Of a stretch of DNA of 64,000 nt, positions 16,887 through 25,899 are shown in pieces. The DNA comes from Cognatishimia sp. F0-27 (GTDB lineage: Bacteria; Pseudomonadota; Alphaproteobacteria; Rhodobacterales; Rhodobacteraceae): contig NZ_JAFMPQ010000002.1 of NCBI RefSeq assembly GCF_020667845.1, forward strand, positions 124,001 to 188,000. The letters run 5' to 3'. A program made the position numbers and the translations under genes. Under the pieces are notes generated by a model. The model was given only the letters and a program-made list of their open reading frames with translations, was not told the DNA's origin and did no database searches. The first letter of the stretch is position 1. The number at the start of each line of letters is the position of its first letter.

Positions 16887-18452
16887 ATGTCTGCTCTTGC
16901 CTGGATTATCCTGCTCGTCATTGTCCTCGCCGTTCTCGTGGTGCTGGCAGCCGCATTCTACCAGAGGGCCTCCAATGAGGTCGCATTGGTCAAGACCGGG
17001 ATCGGCGGGCGCAAGGTCGTGATCGACGGTGGCACGCTGGCCATCCCCTATTTCCACGAAGTTGCACGGGTCAACATGCAGACGATCCGCATGAGCGTGG
17101 CCTGCGACGGCGAGCGCTCCCTGATCACTCAGGACCGATTGCGCGTCAATGTCGAGGCAGAGGTTTACGTAAGCGTAAAGCCCGATGAGGATTCGGTGTC
17201 CCGCGCGACGCAGACCCTCGGCAAACGGCTGTTTCAGGCGGATCAGCTGCGCGGCCTTCTGGACGGCATGGTCATTGATGCGTTGCGGGCGGAAGCGGCC
17301 AAGGCGACGATGGATGAGCTGCACGAGAACCGAGGCGCCTTCGTGGCCAATGTTCAGAAGGCCCTGACGGACCCTTTGGCGAAGTTTGGTCTTGAAATGG
17401 ACAGCGTTTCGCTGATTGGCCTCGATCAGACACCCTTCGCCGCGCTTGATGAAAACAACGCTTTCAACGCAGTGGGCATGCGCAAACTCGCACAGGTGAT
17501 CGCCACTTCGCGCAAGGAGCGCGCCGAGATCGAGCGGAACTCGGAGGTCTCCGTCACTCAGACAGCCATGGAAGCGGCGAAGCGCAAGCTTGAAATCGAG
17601 CTTGAGCAACGTCGGGCCGAAATCGCGCAAGCGCAAGAAATCGAAACGCTTCTGGCCACGCAAATGGCTGAGATCGCCAATCGCAAGGCGGAGGCCGAAC
17701 GGTCCAAGGCGCGCGCGCGCATCCAGATGGAGCAGGACATTCAAGCGGATGAAATCGCCAGTGCCAAGGCGCTCCGCCAGGCCGAAATTGCCCGCCAGCA
17801 GGATCTCGAACTGGCGGAGCAGGATCGGCTGATCCAGATCGCGGCCAAGAGCCAGGAGGAAAGCCGGGCACAGGCCAGCGCAGATGTGGCGCGCACCGAA
17901 GCGGTCAAGGCAGCGGAAGCCCTGCGCACGGCCGAAGCCATGGCTCAGGCGGAACGCAAGAAGGCGCTGGCACTGCTCAGCGCGGAACAGGAGGCCGAAA
18001 GCGCGGCGGCGCGGGCCCGCATCGCGTCTGAAAGCGACAAGGCGACAGCCAAGGACAAGCGCGCCGCCAAAGAGGAAGAAGCGCTTGCCATGAAAGCCTT
18101 TGAGCTGGCGCAAGCCGAAGCAACGCTGGCGCGGATCAATGCCGAAAACGCCCGATCCGACGCGATCGTCGCAATGGAACTGGAAAAGGCCCGCCTGGAA
18201 AGCATGCCGAAGATCATTGCCGAAATGGTGCGCCCGGCGGAAAAGATCAAAGGGATCAGCATCAATCATATCAACGGCATGGGCAGCAACGGTGCGGAGG
18301 CCGGGTCCACTGCGCCGGTCAGTCAGGCCATCAACAGCATCATGGACATGGCGGTGCAAATGCCCGCACTCAAGAAGATCGGCGATGCCGTCGGCGTCAA
18401 TCTTGAAGATTCGATCGAGACCGTCTCAGGCAGGAAGGCAGACAAATCGTAA
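16887..18452 (+). CDS. Flotillin-family SPFH membrane protein
   Basis: This 521-aa protein has one N-terminal membrane segment (residues 5-27) and an SPFH/PHB domain to about residue 200 (NEVALVKTGIGG, GLEMDSVSLIGLDQTPF). A very long Ala/Glu/Lys/Arg coiled coil then runs to about residue 455, and a Gly/Ser-containing tail follows. This is the layout of flotillin/YqiK proteins, which oligomerise at the membrane and organise lipid microdomains. It follows the SDR gene by 13 nt with AAGGAAC as ribosome-binding site, so it appears to be the last gene of the catabolic operon. That is an odd place for a flotillin. It may help assemble the importer or protect the membrane from the aromatic substrate. 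Confidence 0.9.
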   Translation: MSALAWIILLVIVLAVLVVLAAAFYQRASNEVALVKTGIGGRKVVIDGGTLAIPYFHEVARVNMQTIRMSVACDGERSLITQDRLRVNVEAEVYVSVKPDEDSVSRATQTLGKRLFQADQLRGLLDGMVIDALRAEAAKATMDELHENRGAFVANVQKALTDPLAKFGLEMDSVSLIGLDQTPFAALDENNAFNAVGMRKLAQVIATSRKERAEIERNSEVSVTQTAMEAAKRKLEIELEQRRAEIAQAQEIETLLATQMAEIANRKAEAERSKARARIQMEQDIQADEIASAKALRQAEIARQQDLELAEQDRLIQIAAKSQEESRAQASADVARTEAVKAAEALRTAEAMAQAERKKALALLSAEQEAESAAARARIASESDKATAKDKRAAKEEEALAMKAFELAQAEATLARINAENARSDAIVAMELEKARLESMPKIIAEMVRPAEKIKGISINHINGMGSNGAEAGSTAPVSQAINSIMDMAVQMPALKKIGDAVGVNLEDSIETVSGRKADKS

Positions 18453-19218
18453 CGCCATCTTTTGATGGGCGCCTCATGCTCACCGCCTCGCATCGTCACC
18501 CCGGCCCCGCGGCGCAGCTTGGTCGGTTTGAAGGGCCATACCCGTCGAGCCGGTCATAACCCGCGGCGTGGTCCGGTCTTCAAGCGGCTTGCAGAGCGCG
18601 CGACCGCCGCGCCGCGCATCCTGCGGGGGCAGACCACTGTGCCGGAAGCGGAAGGATCCGCATCACGCAAGCGTCCCACGCCATCGCAACGACGCGTGCG
18701 AGGAGAGCCATCGACAGCGGGGCTGCTTGAGGCCATGCGCAATTCAGGGCAACTGAGAGGCTCTGATCGCTGGCGAGGGCAGCGGGAGGAAGGCGCCGCC
18801 CGGTCATTTGGCGCCGTCGAGGCTATGGGCTGACGGTGCTGAATGGTCATGCACCGTCAGCGATTGCTGGGCAGAAGTCTTGGGGCGCTTGGCCGCAGAG
18901 TGCCGCTTCGGCGACGCACCGCATCGGTGGCGGACGGTTTCACAAGCCTGTTTTACGCAGCGATTGCTGCCAGAATGACGCCCGTCATGTCCGAAACAGT
19001 CAAGAATGCCCGCAAGCCCAAGCCCACCATCGCGGAAGACCGCCGTGAGAGCGCATGTTTGCTTGCCTCTCTTGGCGTAGGAGTTCGGGAGCCGTCGAAC
19101 CCCAATGCCGGGCGCCGGGCGCAAGACAAGACATCGCACAGCGCTGCCATGCGCCCGGGCAGCGATCCATGCGCCGGACGGCCGATTTTTGCAAGCAAGC
19201 TGCGATGCTTTGCAGGTC
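18453..19218 (+). other. Intergenic region between convergent genes, no gene recognised
   Basis: This 766-bp GC-rich stretch lies between the flotillin gene and the ROK regulator, which converge on it. Several short frames exist on both strands but none shows family features or a good ribosome-binding site. An imperfect stem (CGCCATC with GATGGGCG at about 18453-18472) just after the flotillin stop could be a weak terminator. Confidence 0.5.
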
Positions 19219-20418
19219 TCAGCGGGCGGACAGCCCCGCGTTGGCGTTGAGCAGAAACTGTGAGAATATCGGACTGCTTGCCGCCCCGATTTCACGGGCC
19301 TTGCCACCCACGCTCCCGGCTTCAATCTGGGGGGCAATTAGGCCTCTGGTATCCTGGTTGGCAATATAGCGCCGGACGCGTTCAACAAGCTCGTCCCGGA
19401 TCTTGGCGGGGAACGCGCCATCGATCAGGATTGCTTCGAAATCCACCACGGAGCAGACGGAGAGCGACGCCTTGGCCAGCTCCTGTGCCGTCTGACCCAG
19501 CCACGGGTCCACATATCGTGTCAGGTTGCTCCAGTCTTGCGGCTCCTGCCAAAGCAATTGCGGGTCCAGCCCGACTTCCACCAGCCGCGCCTCAAGCAGA
19601 TGAATGGAGGCCACATCGATTAATTGGCGGCTCTCCCCAAGCGGTCCGGTCGCCCGCATGGATCCCAATGCGCCCGCATTGCCCTGATTGCCTTCGAACA
19701 CCGTATCATTCAGCACGATACCGCCGCCGACGAAGGATCCGATGAAGAAATATGCATAATCCCGGTACTCCATGCCGCGCCCATACAAGTGCTCGGCACG
19801 GCAGGCTGCGGTTGCGTCGTTGATCATGAAGACTGGCAAATCGCTGAACTTGGCAACCTCTTTAGAAAAGACCACATTCTTCCACTGGGCAAACTGTTCA
19901 GCGGGCGCGCCAAGCAGGTCACTCCACTTCCATAGCTCGAATGGGGCGGCAATACCGATGCCGCAGAGGCGTGGCCGGGCCACCGGATCGAGGCCAGCCA
20001 GGAAATCGTGGAGCCCTGTCTTCAGGAAGTGGAACAGCTCTTCCGGAAGGGGATAGTCGTAGCGCAGGTGACGCTCTGCGCGAACCGTGCCGAGGAAATC
20101 GAGAAGCAGCAGGTCGGCACTCCGCCTGCCAACCTTGAGGCCGACCGACAAGACGCCATCCGGGTTGAGTTCCATCGGAATCGACGGTTTGCCGACCTTT
20201 CCCCTGACCGGCTCGCCACGGCGCAGAACGCCTTCCTGCTCAAGCTTTCGCAAGATGGAGGAGATCGCAGGTGGGGACAGCCCCATGCGCCGCGCAAGAT
20301 CGCTTCCCGGAAGTCTGCCCTGACGTTGCAAGATGGAAAGCAACAGCCGTTCGTTATGGTTGCGGATACCGCTCTGGTTCACGCCGCCACTCAAACTTCT
20401 GATTTTTGTTCGTTCCAT
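19219..20418 (-). CDS. ROK-family transcriptional regulator of the fructose importer
   Basis: This 399-aa ROK (repressor, ORF, kinase) protein has an N-terminal winged helix (GLSPPAISSILRKLEQEGVL) and a C-terminal sugar-kinase-like sensor fold (GIGIAAPFEL, GGGIVLNDTVFEGNQGNAG). The zinc-binding CxCGxxGC cluster of classical ROK proteins is not evident. The start ATG at 20418 (MERTKIRSL) is chosen; the frame runs 30 codons further upstream into the AT-rich intergenic region. It is divergent from frcBCA, and an AT-rich palindrome lies between them. It is probably the local repressor responding to the imported sugar or its phosphate. Confidence 0.9.
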   Translation of the reverse strand: MERTKIRSLSGGVNQSGIRNHNERLLLSILQRQGRLPGSDLARRMGLSPPAISSILRKLEQEGVLRRGEPVRGKVGKPSIPMELNPDGVLSVGLKVGRRSADLLLLDFLGTVRAERHLRYDYPLPEELFHFLKTGLHDFLAGLDPVARPRLCGIGIAAPFELWKWSDLLGAPAEQFAQWKNVVFSKEVAKFSDLPVFMINDATAACRAEHLYGRGMEYRDYAYFFIGSFVGGGIVLNDTVFEGNQGNAGALGSMRATGPLGESRQLIDVASIHLLEARLVEVGLDPQLLWQEPQDWSNLTRYVDPWLGQTAQELAKASLSVCSVVDFEAILIDGAFPAKIRDELVERVRRYIANQDTRGLIAPQIEAGSVGGKAREIGAASSPIFSQFLLNANAGLSAR

Positions 20419-20472
20419 AGCAGACACCGTATACGGCCCCTCCGATGGGAAGGACAGTAGCCCGGATCTTTT

Positions 20473-20489
20473 AATTAAGAAAGTTAATT
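20473..20489 (+). promoter_or_regulatory. AT-rich palindrome, candidate ROK operator
   Basis: AATTAA, five bases and TTAATT form an inverted repeat in the divergent region between the ROK gene and frcB. A TTGACA hexamer at 20496-20501 just downstream could be the -35 element of the frc operon, though the matching -10 is weak. A repressor here would block frcB transcription and possibly its own. Confidence 0.45.
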
Positions 20490-20611
20490 TATTTATTGAC
20501 AGACTCAACCATGTCTGGCTTTTTCAGTCTCACCTGCAGCAATGCTTGTGGGCAGGGAGGATGGGCTGATGCAGCCCATGAATTGAGAATGAACACTTCT
20601 GGGAGGTAACC

Positions 20612-21631
20612 ATGAAGACACTTCTGACCGTTTCCGCGATCGCTCTGGCATCCATGTCCGGCGCCGCTTTTGCCGGCAGCCACAGCGTCAGCGCATGCTT
20701 GATCACCAAAACCGATACCAACCCGTTCTTTGTGAAGATGCGCGAAGGCGCGACCGCCAAAGCAGAAGAGCTGGGCATCACCTTGAACAGCTATGCCGGC
20801 AAGATCGACGGCGACCATGAAACACAGGTGGCAGCCATCGAAACCTGCATTGCCAATGGTGCAAAGGGAATCCTGCTGACGGCGTCGGACACATCCTCCA
20901 TCGTCCCGGCGGTTCAGCAGGCGCGCGATGCCGGCATTCTTGTCATTGCGCTGGATACGCCGCTCGATCCCATCGACGCCGCGGACATGACCTTTGCGAC
21001 GGACAATTTCCTGGCCGGTGAATTGATCGGCAAGTGGGCGGCTGCCTCGCTGGGCGATGACGCTGCAAATGCCAAGATCGCCTTGCTGGATCTTGCGGTG
21101 AGCCAGCCTACGGTGGGCGTGCTGCGCGATCAGGGCTTCCTTCAGGGCTTCGGCATTGATCTGGCCGATCCGAACGTGAATGGCGACGAAGACGACCCGC
21201 GCATCGTCGGAAACGATGTGACCGCGGGTAACGAAGAAGGGGGCCGCCGTGCAATGGAAAACCTTCTCGTGAAAGATCCGGAAATCAACGTAGTCTACAC
21301 GATCAACGAGCCCGCGGCGGCCGGGGCCTATGAGGCGCTGAAGTCCATCGGGCGCGAAAACGATGTGCTCATCGTGTCTGTGGATGGCGGGTGCCCCGGT
21401 GTGCAAAACATCAAGGATGGCGTGATCGGCGCGACATCGCAGCAATATCCGCTCCTGATGGCGTCCAAGGGGATCGAGGCGATTGCGGCATGGGCTGCGG
21501 ATGGCACCAAGCCGGAAGCGACCGATGGCAAGGATTTCTTCGATACGGGTGTGGCGCTTGTCACGGATCGTCCCGTGGACGGTGTCGATTCGATCGATAC
21601 CGATGAAGGCATGGACCTCTGCTGGGGTTGA
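20612..21631 (+). CDS. frcB: Fructose ABC importer substrate-binding protein
   Basis: This 339-aa periplasmic sugar-binding protein has a Sec signal ([21 protein letters not shown]). The mature start ([18 protein letters not shown]) and the segment [15 protein letters not shown] are of the FrcB type known from Sinorhizobium meliloti, which binds fructose and to a lesser degree ribose or mannose. GGGAGG lies 5 nt before the ATG. The gene order binding protein, permease, ATPase matches frcBCA; the kinase gene frcK is absent here. A strong hairpin follows. Confidence 0.88.
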   Translation: MKTLLTVSAIALASMSGAAFAGSHSVSACLITKTDTNPFFVKMREGATAKAEELGITLNSYAGKIDGDHETQVAAIETCIANGAKGILLTASDTSSIVPAVQQARDAGILVIALDTPLDPIDAADMTFATDNFLAGELIGKWAAASLGDDAANAKIALLDLAVSQPTVGVLRDQGFLQGFGIDLADPNVNGDEDDPRIVGNDVTAGNEEGGRRAMENLLVKDPEINVVYTINEPAAAGAYEALKSIGRENDVLIVSVDGGCPGVQNIKDGVIGATSQQYPLLMASKGIEAIAAWAADGTKPEATDGKDFFDTGVALVTDRPVDGVDSIDTDEGMDLCWG

Positions 21632-21662
21632 TCCTCTCGAATCCTGTTCGAAATTTCTGAGC

Positions 21663-21686
21663 GCGGGCAGGTTTTGACCTGCCCGC
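21663..21686 (+). terminator. Intercistronic hairpin after frcB
   Basis: GCGGGCAGGT, loop TTTG and ACCTGCCCGC give a perfect 10-bp stem 31 nt after the frcB stop. No T-run follows. Like the hairpin after the livK-type gene at 10883, it would favour frcB message over the downstream genes. Confidence 0.75.
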
Positions 21687-21726
21687 TGCACATATGGCGC
21701 CGGTCATCCCGGCGAGGAGGAGTCCC

Positions 21727-22788
21727 ATGTCACAAGAAGACAATTACGAGACGGTTGTCGGCCGCGCGACATCCGACATCGCATCCTTCGATTCCGGCGA
21801 GAAGGGATTTGTCGGCAAGTTTCACCACGCTTTGCACACGACGCCGGCCTTGGTTCCGCTCATCGTTCTGGTTGCTGCCATCGCTATATTCGGCGCGGCT
21901 CTTGGCTCCCGCTTTTTCTCACCATTCGCGCTGACCCTGATCCTCCAGCAGGTGCAGATCGTCGGGATTGTCGCGGCAGCCCAATCGCTGGTGATCCTGA
22001 CCGCGGGCATCGATTTGAGCGTCGGGGCCATTGCTGTGATCTCCTCGGTTGTGATGGGTCAGTTCAGCTTTCGCTACGGCATTCCTCCAAGCGTTGCCAT
22101 CGTCTGCGGGCTGGCATTCGGGACGGCCATCGGAGCCCTCAACGGCTGGTTGGTCGCGCGCATGAAACTGCCGCCATTCATCGTGACCCTCGGCATGTGG
22201 CAAATCGTGCTGGCCGCGAACTTTCTGTATTCCGCAAATGAAACGATCCGCTCTCAGGACATCGCGGAACAAGCCCCCTTGCTTCAGTTGATGGGCGCCA
22301 AATTCAACATTGGCGGTGCCGTCTTCACCTTTGGCGTGGTCTTCATGGTGCTTCTGGTGCTCGTTCTGGCCTATGTGCTCAAGCATACGGCCTGGGGCCG
22401 TCATGTGTATGCGGTGGGTGACGATGCCGAAGCGGCGGAACTCTCCGGCGTCAATGTCACGCGCACGCTCATCTCTGTCTATGCGTTGGCTGGCCTGATC
22501 TGCGCCTTTGCGGGCTGGGCTTTGATCGGGCGGATCGGCTCGGTTTCGCCGACTTCCGGCCAATTGCTCAACATCGAAAGCATCACGGCCGTGGTGATTG
22601 GCGGCATCTCGCTCTTCGGCGGGCGTGGCTCGATCCTCGGCACGTTCTTCGGAGCGCTGATCGTGGGCGTTTTCACGCTGGGCCTGCGCCTTGCGGGCGC
22701 GGATGCCCAATGGACCTTCCTTCTCATCGGCGTGCTGATCATCGCAGCGGTTGCCGTGGACCAGTGGATCAGAAAGGTAGCAGCGTAA
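21727..22788 (+). CDS. frcC: Fructose ABC importer permease
   Basis: This 353-aa permease of the RbsC/FrcC class has a hydrophilic N-terminus of about 35 residues and then about ten hydrophobic segments. It carries the family motif AGIDLSVGAIAVISSV and the loop GRHVYAVGDDAEAAELSGV. GGAGGAG precedes the ATG at 21727; the frame extends upstream, but this start has the ribosome-binding site. Its TAA shares the last base with the frcA ATG (TAATG). Confidence 0.92.
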   Translation: MSQEDNYETVVGRATSDIASFDSGEKGFVGKFHHALHTTPALVPLIVLVAAIAIFGAALGSRFFSPFALTLILQQVQIVGIVAAAQSLVILTAGIDLSVGAIAVISSVVMGQFSFRYGIPPSVAIVCGLAFGTAIGALNGWLVARMKLPPFIVTLGMWQIVLAANFLYSANETIRSQDIAEQAPLLQLMGAKFNIGGAVFTFGVVFMVLLVLVLAYVLKHTAWGRHVYAVGDDAEAAELSGVNVTRTLISVYALAGLICAFAGWALIGRIGSVSPTSGQLLNIESITAVVIGGISLFGGRGSILGTFFGALIVGVFTLGLRLAGADAQWTFLLIGVLIIAAVAVDQWIRKVAA

Positions 22789-23558
22789 TGGAACCGATTT
22801 TGAAAGGCCGCGGTCTGGTCAAGCGTTATGGCAAGGTGACCGCACTGGACCATTGTGACTTTGACCTGATGCCCGGTGAAATCCTGGCGGTGATTGGCGA
22901 TAACGGTGCTGGCAAGAGCTCCTTGATCAAGGCGGTGTCCGGCGCGGTCGTGCCGGACGAGGGCACCGTGACGCTGGAAGGCAAGGAAGTGCGGTTCTCC
23001 AATCCCATTGAAGCGCGCGAGGCCGGCATCGAAACCGTTTACCAGACGCTTGCCATGTCGCCAGCGCTGTCGATTGCCGACAATATGTTCATGGGTCGTG
23101 AACTGCGAAAACCCGGCTTTCGGGGCAAATGGCTTCGCCAGCTTGACCGCTCAGCAATGGAGAAATTCGCCCGCGACAAGCTGAGCGAGCTGGGGCTCAT
23201 GACCATTCAGAACATCAATCAGGCAGTCGAGACCCTCTCCGGTGGCCAGCGTCAAGGTGTGGCTGTGGCCCGTGCGGCGGCTTTCGGCTCCAAGGTCATC
23301 ATTCTCGATGAGCCCACAGCCGCTCTCGGCGTCAAGGAAAGCCGCAAGGTGTTGGAGCTGATTCAGGATGTGCGGTCGCGTGGAATTCCCATCGTCCTGA
23401 TCAGTCACAACATGCCGCATGTGTTCGAACTCGCAGACCGCATCCATGTCCATCGACTGGGCAAGCGACTCTGCGTGATCGACCCGAAGGACTACACCAT
23501 GTCCGACGCGGTGGCCTTCATGACCGGTGCAAAAGAGGCGCCACAAGACGCAGCCTAG
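22788..23558 (+). CDS. frcA: Fructose ABC importer ATPase
   Basis: This single-domain sugar-importer ATPase (256 aa) has Walker A GDNGAGKSS, signature LSGGQRQ, Walker B VIILDEPTAALG and switch His in LISHNMPH. Most sugar ATPases of this class (RbsA) have two fused cassettes; FrcA has one, which matches. It is coupled to frcC by a TAATG overlap and is the last gene of the operon. It energises the FrcC channel from the cytoplasm. Confidence 0.92.
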   Translation: MEPILKGRGLVKRYGKVTALDHCDFDLMPGEILAVIGDNGAGKSSLIKAVSGAVVPDEGTVTLEGKEVRFSNPIEAREAGIETVYQTLAMSPALSIADNMFMGRELRKPGFRGKWLRQLDRSAMEKFARDKLSELGLMTIQNINQAVETLSGGQRQGVAVARAAAFGSKVIILDEPTAALGVKESRKVLELIQDVRSRGIPIVLISHNMPHVFELADRIHVHRLGKRLCVIDPKDYTMSDAVAFMTGAKEAPQDAA

Positions 23559-23816
23559 CCTTGGCCACGAGCGCTGCGAGGGTGCGCGTGATCCGGTATG
23601 CGTTACCGTCAAAGAGCATGTGCCATGGTTCCGTTGTAGCACGCTCTGGGCGCAACATGGCGCGACGGATCCTGAGCGTAGCTGTGCAAGGAGCGATCCG
23701 GGGCTTGGTCCGGCCGTCAGGGGGATCAGGCCACACGGCGTGGTCGGTTGCGGTCATGCAAGCGGCACGAGGGGCATCTCTGCCGGTGGGCCACGACGGG
23801 TCGGGCCGGATCGCAC

Positions 23817-24959
23817 CTAGCTGACTTGTTTGCCTTGGCTCCAGACCCCGCGCAATATCGGGGTCTGGCCTGCTTCTTGGACCCGGATGACGTCACCGCG
23901 CGCCCCGATCATCAAGGCCCCGCGATCATCCAGCCGCGCCGCGCGCGCCGGATTGCGAGACACGGTTGCGACGGCGCGGGGCAAGTCGCCCCAAAGCGTG
24001 GCCAGCCGAAACGCGGACAAGAGCAACGCCGAAGGCACATAGTCGGAGGAGACGATGTCAAGCAGGTCGGCTTTTGCGAGATCCTCTGCTGCGACATTGC
24101 CGGAATGTGATCCTCCCCGGATCAGGTTCGGCGCCCCCATCATGATTGCAATACCAAGAGAGCGGCACGCTTCGGCGGCTTCGACGGTGGTCGGGAATTC
24201 GGCAAAGCCCACCCCGTTTTGCGCCGACACGGTCACTTGTTCGGCTGTTGTGTCGTCATGGCTGGCCAGCACCGCGCCGAGACGCTGGGCTTCGACAACG
24301 GCGCCTGTTTGGTGTTTCGCGCCAAAGCGCTGCTGAAGAGCCAAGAGGGTATCCACATGCGCGGCAAACTCCCCGTCATCCATTCCGCGCTTCTTGGCGA
24401 CATACTGTTTCAGAACGGACAGATCCCGAAACTGGCGTTGTCCGGGGGTGTGGTCCATGAGACTGACGATCCCGACCCGATCATCGGTGCCGAAGGTGGC
24501 GAGCTCATCAAGCAGGGTCTCGGAACAGATTTCGGCCCGCAGATGCAGGAAATGGCTGATCTTGAACAAGCCACCGGCACGCGCGGCCAGAAGTTCATCG
24601 GCCAGCTGGCGCGCATAGTCGATGTAGCGCCCCTTGCCACCATGGATGGAGCCAACGCGCATCGCGTCGAAGACGGTTGTGATGCCGGTCGAAGCAAGTT
24701 CGGCGTCATGGGCGATCAAGGCCGGGAGATGTGGCCAGTCCACATTGGGGCGCGGTTCGATATGTCGCTCCACATTGTCGGTGTGCAACTCCACCAAACC
24801 GGGAAGAACGAGATCCCCGTCGCAATCCCGCGCACCTGCGGGGACGCGATCCCCCTCCGTGATATCGCAGATGACGCCGCCCTCGATGGTCACGGATCCG
24901 TGCAGAACCCGGTCTTCCAACACCAGTCGTGCATTGGCGAGGCAAAGATCACCTGACAT
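23817..24959 (-). CDS. phnM: Alpha-D-ribose 1-methylphosphonate 5-triphosphate diphosphatase
   Basis: This amidohydrolase-superfamily enzyme removes pyrophosphate from the triphosphate intermediate of the C-P lyase route. Visible motifs are LPGLVELHTDNVERHIEPRP with the first metal ligands, LMDHTPGQRQF and GGSHSGNVAAEDL, all typical of PhnM. The start ATG at 24959 (MSGDLCLANARLVLED) is chosen, giving 380 aa. An ATG at 25010 would overlap the divergent gene's start. The C-P lyase core genes (phnGHIJKL) are not in the window, so this copy either serves a distant cluster or is left over from a rearranged one. Confidence 0.9.
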   Translation of the reverse strand: MSGDLCLANARLVLEDRVLHGSVTIEGGVICDITEGDRVPAGARDCDGDLVLPGLVELHTDNVERHIEPRPNVDWPHLPALIAHDAELASTGITTVFDAMRVGSIHGGKGRYIDYARQLADELLAARAGGLFKISHFLHLRAEICSETLLDELATFGTDDRVGIVSLMDHTPGQRQFRDLSVLKQYVAKKRGMDDGEFAAHVDTLLALQQRFGAKHQTGAVVEAQRLGAVLASHDDTTAEQVTVSAQNGVGFAEFPTTVEAAEACRSLGIAIMMGAPNLIRGGSHSGNVAAEDLAKADLLDIVSSDYVPSALLLSAFRLATLWGDLPRAVATVSRNPARAARLDDRGALMIGARGDVIRVQEAGQTPILRGVWSQGKQVS

Positions 24960-25008
24960 ATGGATGTCGCGGGCATTCGCGATCCGTGGCGCAGGGAAGG
25001 GAGAATTC

Positions 25009-25680
25009 ATGGCTTACTCTCGGTTCGCAGTGTATTATGTGCCGCCTGACGGTCCTCTTGCCAGCTTTGGCGCTGCGTGGCTGGGTTGGGATCTTGGGCG
25101 CGGATGCAGGGTTTCGCAATACGATGTGCCCGGTCTGGAGAGCATCACGGAAGCCCCCCGGAAATATGGCTTGCATGGCACGTTGAAAGCACCGTTTCGC
25201 ATCGCGGAAGGGCGCAGCGTTCTGGAACTGGAAAAGGCAACTGCGCAGCTTGCCGCTGCGCTGGCGCCCGCACGCTGCGGCGGTCTCGAGGTGGCAACGC
25301 TGGGCCGGTTCCTTGCGTTGCTCCCGCAAGGAGACCTGTCCGGATTGCAGCGGGTGGCGGGAGCCTGTGTCCGCCTGCTTGACGACTTCCGCGCGCCCGC
25401 TTCCGAGGCCGAGTTGTTGCGCCGCCGCAAGGCGCGGTTGAATGCGCGACAGGAAGCCTTTCTGGCAGAGTGGGGCTATCCCTATGTGATGGAGGAATTC
25501 CGGTTTCACCTCACGCTCACGGGCCGGATAGACAAGTCCGCTTTGCCCGCCTGGTCCAAGACCCTGATGCGGCATGTGCCAACCTTGCCAAGCCCCTTCG
25601 TGATGGACCAGATCGCCCTGTGCGGCGAGCGTCCCGATGGGCAGTTTGAACTGTTGCACCGCTACCCTCTCACCGGCTGA
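25009..25680 (+). CDS. DUF1045 phosphonate-metabolism protein
   Basis: This 223-aa protein starts MAYSRFAVYYVPPDGPLASF and contains KYGLHGTLKAPFR and EEFRFHLTLTGRI. The two HxT-type motifs (HGTLK, HLTLT) are those of the 2H phosphodiesterase-like DUF1045 family, routinely found in phn clusters of alphaproteobacteria. It may hydrolyse a cyclic ribose phosphate, acting like PhnP, but that is inference. It diverges from phnM with only 49 bp between starts, leaving little space for two promoters. Confidence 0.85.
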   Translation: MAYSRFAVYYVPPDGPLASFGAAWLGWDLGRGCRVSQYDVPGLESITEAPRKYGLHGTLKAPFRIAEGRSVLELEKATAQLAAALAPARCGGLEVATLGRFLALLPQGDLSGLQRVAGACVRLLDDFRAPASEAELLRRRKARLNARQEAFLAEWGYPYVMEEFRFHLTLTGRIDKSALPAWSKTLMRHVPTLPSPFVMDQIALCGERPDGQFELLHRYPLTG

Positions 25681-25837
25681 TCCGGCGCGATCGCCCGTGT
25701 GACGGAGGCCGGTTGCGGGCCTTCCATCCGACGAACGCCCAACGCGCCTTTCGGGCCTCCTTGTAAGCAGGCGCGTCCCGGGCGTGCGCGATCTCTGGTG
25801 GTCCAGCGCCGTTTTCATCTCGACAAATCGATCCGAT

Positions 25838-25853
25838 ACTATACAACTATACA
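25838..25853 (+). promoter_or_regulatory. Tandem ACTATACA repeat, candidate PhnF operator
   Basis: ACTATACA occurs twice back to back about 50 bp before the phnF start. The inner part TATA-CAAC-TATA is symmetric, as a GntR-type dimer would need, and the region is AT-rich enough to overlap the -10 element. Autoregulation by PhnF is the likely use. Confidence 0.45.
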
Positions 25854-25899
25854 TATCTTACGCTATCTGCCGCCCAAAGATACAGAAGATTCATTCCCC

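Noticed and set aside
16782-18359. 525-codon minus-strand frame
   Set aside because: It is opposite the flotillin gene; His/Phe/Arg-rich composition is typical of an antisense reading of a high-GC gene.
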